Source: Kiritimatiellia bacterium (GTDB lineage: Bacteria; Verrucomicrobiota; Kiritimatiellia; RFP12; UBA3636). Taken from it: DNA of 7,856 bases. The first letter of the stretch is position 1; each line of letters starts with the position of its first letter. Location of the stretch: NCBI GenBank assembly GCA_017476965.1, contig JAFUXX010000374.1, forward strand, positions 1 through 7,856. The letters are read 5' to 3'. A model generated the notes under the pieces. The model searched no databases. It was not told where the DNA came from and worked only from the letters and a program-made list of their open reading frames with translations. Both the position numbers and the translations under genes were made by a program. Below, one piece after another: positions 5,462 to 7,856 of the stretch.

Positions 5462-7039
5462 TCAGTGCACCCCGGTGTCGCCGCGCTGCGGGTGGTCGAA
5501 CTCCGCCGGGGCCGCGCCGGAATCGGCGAGCGCCGCGTTGAGCGCCTGGATGTAGGCGCGGATCGACGCCTCGACGATGTCCGTCGAAACGCCGCTGCCG
5601 CGGAAGGAGCGCCCGTTGTTTGAGACCTTCACCGTGGCTTCGCACTGCGCGTCCATGCCGCCGTCCACGGCGGTGAGGTTGTAGACTTCGAGGCGCGCCT
5701 CCGGGAGGCCGGCGATTTCGCGGATCGCGGTGTAGCAGGCGTTCACGGGACCGTCGCCCGTGCCGACCTTCTCCACCAGTTCGCCGTCCATCCGCAGGCG
5801 GACGGTGCCCATGGGCGTGATTACGTCCGACGCGACGACGGAGAACCGGTCGAGCGCGAGGCGCTCCGGCGCGTCCGTGCCGCGCGAATTGTGCGCGAGG
5901 GCCTCGATGTCCGCGTCGGAAACCGTCTTCTTGCGGTCGGCGAGGGCCTTGAACTTCGCGAAGAGTTCGTCCACGCGCGCGTCGTCGAGCCTGAAGCCGA
6001 GGTCTTCGAGCCGCTGCGAGAAGGCGTGCTTGCCCGAATGCTTGCCGAGCACCATCTTGTTGCGCGGCAGGCCGATCGACTCGGGCGTCATGATCTCGTA
6101 CGTGAGCGGGTTGGCGAGGACGCCGTGCTGGTGTATCCCGGCCTCGTGCGCGAACGCGTTTTCGCCGACTATCGCCTTGTTGGCCTGGAGCTTCTGCCCC
6201 GTCACGGAGCAGACGCACTTGCTGGCCGCGTAGATGCGCGTCGTGTCGATTCCGGTCTCCGCGCCGAAGAACGAGTGGCGCGTCTTGAGCGCCATCACGA
6301 TCTCTTCGAGCGAAGCGTTGCCCGCGCGCTCGCCGATGCCGTTGAGGCAGCACTCGACCTGCGTCGCGCCGCCGCGCACCGCGGCGAGGGAGTTCGCGAC
6401 CGCGAGGCCGAGGTCGTTGTGGCAGTGGCACGAGAGCGTCACGTCCTTCGCGGCGGGGACGTTCGCGAGCACGTCGCGGAAGAGCGACTCGTACTCCTCC
6501 GGCATCGCGAAGCCCACGGTGTCCGGCAGGTTCACCGTGGTGGCGCCGCATTCGATCGCGGCGGCGACGACGCGGTAGATGAACGGGCGCTCGGAGCGCG
6601 AGCAGTCTTCGAGCGAAAACTCCACGTCCCCGCACAGCGAGCGCGCGTACGCGACGCACTCCTTCGCCGAGGCGAGGACAGCTTCGGGCGACATGCGCAG
6701 CTTGCACTCCATGTGCAGCGGCGACGTGGCGATGAACACGTGGAGCCGCGGATGCTTCGCTTCGCGCACCGCCTCCCACGCGCGGTCGATGTCCGCCTTG
6801 CGGCAGCGGGCGAGCGACGCGACGACGGTCTTCTTCGCGGCGCGGGCAAGAGCCTGCACCGCCTCGAAGTCGCCGGGGGACGACGCCGCGAACCCCGCTT
6901 CCACCACGTCCACGCCGAGCGCCTCCAGGTGTTCGAGGACGAGGAGTTTGACCGCGAGGTTCATGGAGCAACCCGGGGACTGCTCCCCTTCGCGGAGCGT
7001 GGAGTCGAAAATCTTGACGCGTTTTGGTTCGGTGTTCAT
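5462..7039 (-). CDS. leuA: 2-isopropylmalate synthase
   Basis: It catalyses the first committed step of leucine biosynthesis: acetyl-CoA plus 2-oxoisovalerate gives 2-isopropylmalate, in the cytoplasm. It is 525 aa, in the normal range for the short LeuA form. The TIM-barrel begins with FDSTLREGEQSPG (11-23; D12 binds the metal, R16 is catalytic). The HCHND metal motif is at 205-209 and NGIGERAGN at 233-241. The accessory helical region has HEAGIHQHGVL at 298-308 and KHSGKHA at 333-339. The C-terminal leucine-feedback domain (about 395-500) has GTGDGPVNA at 426-434. NLPDTVGFAMP and the overall fit favour LeuA over citramalate or homocitrate synthase. ATG 7039 was chosen because it sits directly before the barrel strand and about 16 bases after the predicted transcription start; ribosome-site similarity is weak (GGAC). 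It stands alone with no leuBCD nearby, and the short leader leaves no room for a leucine attenuator peptide. Confidence 0.94.
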   Translation of the reverse strand: MNTEPKRVKIFDSTLREGEQSPGCSMNLAVKLLVLEHLEALGVDVVEAGFAASSPGDFEAVQALARAAKKTVVASLARCRKADIDRAWEAVREAKHPRLHVFIATSPLHMECKLRMSPEAVLASAKECVAYARSLCGDVEFSLEDCSRSERPFIYRVVAAAIECGATTVNLPDTVGFAMPEEYESLFRDVLANVPAAKDVTLSCHCHNDLGLAVANSLAAVRGGATQVECCLNGIGERAGNASLEEIVMALKTRHSFFGAETGIDTTRIYAASKCVCSVTGQKLQANKAIVGENAFAHEAGIHQHGVLANPLTYEIMTPESIGLPRNKMVLGKHSGKHAFSQRLEDLGFRLDDARVDELFAKFKALADRKKTVSDADIEALAHNSRGTDAPERLALDRFSVVASDVITPMGTVRLRMDGELVEKVGTGDGPVNACYTAIREIAGLPEARLEVYNLTAVDGGMDAQCEATVKVSNNGRSFRGSGVSTDIVEASIRAYIQALNAALADSGAAPAEFDHPQRGDTGVH

Positions 7040-7061
7040 CGTTTTGTGTCCGTTGCGGCGG

Positions 7062-7090
7062 ATTATCGCCCAAACGCCCCCTCCGTGCAA
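7062..7090 (-). promoter_or_regulatory. Sigma-70-type promoter for leuA
   Basis: On the minus strand: TTGCAC (7085-7090), a 17-bp spacer, then GATAAT (7062-7067). The -10 matches the consensus at 5 of 6 positions. Transcription would start near 7055, leaving about 16 bases before ATG 7039. Confidence 0.7.
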
Positions 7091-7097
7091 GCCGCTC

Positions 7098-7126
7098 TTG
7101 TCGCGCGTCCCGTTTTCCGCTACCAT
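7098..7126 (+). promoter_or_regulatory. Sigma-70-type promoter for the HAD gene
   Basis: TTGTCG (7098-7103), a 17-bp spacer, then TACCAT (7121-7126). The -10 resembles that of fba (TACCCT). It lies back to back with the leuA promoter, with 7 bp between the two -35 boxes. Its expected start, near 7132-7134, coincides with the GTG start codon. Confidence 0.6.
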
Positions 7127-7133
7127 CCGGCCC

Positions 7134-7784
7134 GTGAACGCGCCGCGGATTCTGCTTCTGGACTGGAACGGCACGCTGCAGGACGACGTCCTCGCGGCGG
7201 TCGCCGGCACCAACGCCATCCTCGCGGACCAGGGGTCGCCGCCCATCGACGTGGACCGCTACAGGGCCGTTTTCTCGTTCCCCGCCCGCGGCTGCTACGA
7301 GGCGCTCGGGATCGAGGTGGACGAAGCCACGTGGCCCGCGCTGTGCGACCGCTTTTTCGCCGTCTTTTCGTCGCACCCTTCGGTCCGCCTCGTTCCCGGC
7401 GCGGCCGAAGCGCTCCGCCTGCTGCGCGCCGCCGGCGTGTCGATGTGCGTCGTTTCCGCGTCGGACGAAACCGAGCTGCGCCGAGCTCTCGCTCGCCACG
7501 GCGTCGCGGACCTCTTCGATTCCGTCTGCGGCCAGCGCGGCCCGTTCGCCGGTTCCAAGGTGGAGCGCGCGTTGGCGCTTTTCGCCGAGCTCGGCGTGTC
7601 CCCCGCGGACGCCCTCGTCGTTGGCGACACCGGGCACGACGCGGAGGTCGCCGCCGCGATCGGTTGCGGTTGCGTTCTCGTCGAAACGGGTTACGAATCC
7701 CGCGCCCGCCTGCTCCGCCACGGCGTTCCCGTGATCGGCTCCGTGGCGGATCTTCCCGCTTTTCTCGGAGTCGCAGCGCCATGA
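7134..7784 (+). CDS. HAD-superfamily hydrolase, phosphoglycolate-phosphatase-like, DWNGTL type
   Basis: A small cytoplasmic HAD protein of 216 aa, probably a phosphatase with an unknown substrate. Motif I is DWNGTL at 10-15, with D10 as the nucleophile. Motif II is the Ser in VVSAS (S108), motif III is K142, and motif IV is GDTGHD at 164-169 with acidic residues for Mg2+. A helical cap fills about 16-85. The usual general acid/base Asp two residues after the nucleophile is Asn (N12) here; this Asn is, as I recall, shared by a widespread 'DWNGTL' group, so it is probably a subfamily trait and not a broken site. GTG 7134 was chosen because the first core strand (RILLLD) begins at residue 5, and upstream codons run through the promoter. 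There is no ribosome site; a leaderless mRNA is likely. Its stop overlaps the next start (ATGA). Confidence 0.88.
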   Translation: MNAPRILLLDWNGTLQDDVLAAVAGTNAILADQGSPPIDVDRYRAVFSFPARGCYEALGIEVDEATWPALCDRFFAVFSSHPSVRLVPGAAEALRLLRAAGVSMCVVSASDETELRRALARHGVADLFDSVCGQRGPFAGSKVERALALFAELGVSPADALVVGDTGHDAEVAAAIGCGCVLVETGYESRARLLRHGVPVIGSVADLPAFLGVAAP

Positions 7785-7856
7785 CTTTCACGCGTTTTTC
7801 CGGCGCCGCCGTCCGGGCCGCGCGCCGCGCCGCAGCCGCCGCGGCGTTTTTCGCAG
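7781..7856 (+). CDS. Start of a probably exported protein, cut by window edge
   Basis: Only 25 codons are visible, too few to recognise the protein. The ATG at 7781 shares the ATGA overlap with the HAD stop (7782-7784), which suggests translational coupling in one operon. CGGAG (7766-7770) lies 10 bases upstream as a plausible ribosome site. The N-terminus has Arg residues followed by an Ala-rich hydrophobic run ending in FFA, like a signal peptide or membrane anchor. Confidence 0.6.
   Translation, partial: MTFTRFSGAAVRAARRAAAAAAFFA

Noticed and set aside
5462..7039. Citramalate or homocitrate synthase instead of LeuA
   Set aside because: The NLPDTVGFAMP, NGIGERAGN and HEAGIHQHGVL context and the length match isopropylmalate synthases; related synthases normally differ in these segments.
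7040..7055. Leucine leader peptide or attenuator before leuA
   Set aside because: The predicted leader is only about 16 bases, too short for either.
7088..7100. Inverted repeat CAAG-N5-CTTG between the divergent promoters
   Set aside because: It is produced simply by the two opposed TTG parts of the -35 boxes and does not extend further.
4980..7721. Very long minus-strand open frame overlapping MATE, leuA and HAD
   Set aside because: Its translation is Arg/Ala/Pro-rich low-complexity sequence without motifs, and it overlaps three recognisable genes. High GC makes stop codons rare in shadow frames.

Overview
The window is strongly GC-rich bacterial chromosome with G/C-biased third codon positions. 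It carries ordinary housekeeping and transport genes; I see no phage, insertion sequence, CRISPR array or RNA gene. The aldolase belongs to the class II branch that includes the Giardia enzyme, and the HAD protein belongs to the 'DWNGTL' group. The control regions are short, several have TTG-boxes 17 bp from a TACCNT-like -10, and most starts lack a Shine-Dalgarno sequence. Together these would fit a high-GC Verrucomicrobiota/Kiritimatiellae-type anaerobe, but this placement is an inference from general impression and not a demonstrated result.

Layout. Positions 1-528 (minus) hold the N-terminal half of a calcium/sodium antiporter, cut by the window edge. Positions 575-2698 (minus) encode an exported, cysteine-rich protein that looks like a beta-domain plus an alpha/alpha-barrel of the six-hairpin glycosidase type. 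The antiporter gene follows 46 bp downstream on the same strand and probably shares its transcript. Positions 2699-2906 are a divergent control region. It has one promoter reading left into the secreted protein, with an inverted repeat over its predicted transcription start, and one reading right into the class II fructose-bisphosphate aldolase at 2907-3857. The aldolase ends in a strong intrinsic terminator. A MATE efflux protein follows at 3982-5415.

Positions 5462-7039 (minus) encode a 2-isopropylmalate synthase that meets the MATE gene tail to tail across a 46-bp gap; a perfect 12-bp inverted repeat sits in the last MATE codons. Positions 7040-7133 hold two back-to-back promoters. One drives leuA. 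The other drives a HAD-family hydrolase (7134-7784) whose GTG start falls at the predicted transcription start, so its mRNA may be leaderless. The HAD stop overlaps the start of another gene that begins with a signal-peptide-like sequence and runs off the window.

The genes do not form one pathway. They are glycolysis (fba), leucine biosynthesis (leuA), cation and drug export, an extracytoplasmic carbohydrate-type enzyme and a small phosphatase-like protein. I found no clear new multi-gene system. The points most worth checking are the leaderless HAD start, the unclassified secreted barrel protein with its candidate operator, and the inverted repeat between the convergent genes.
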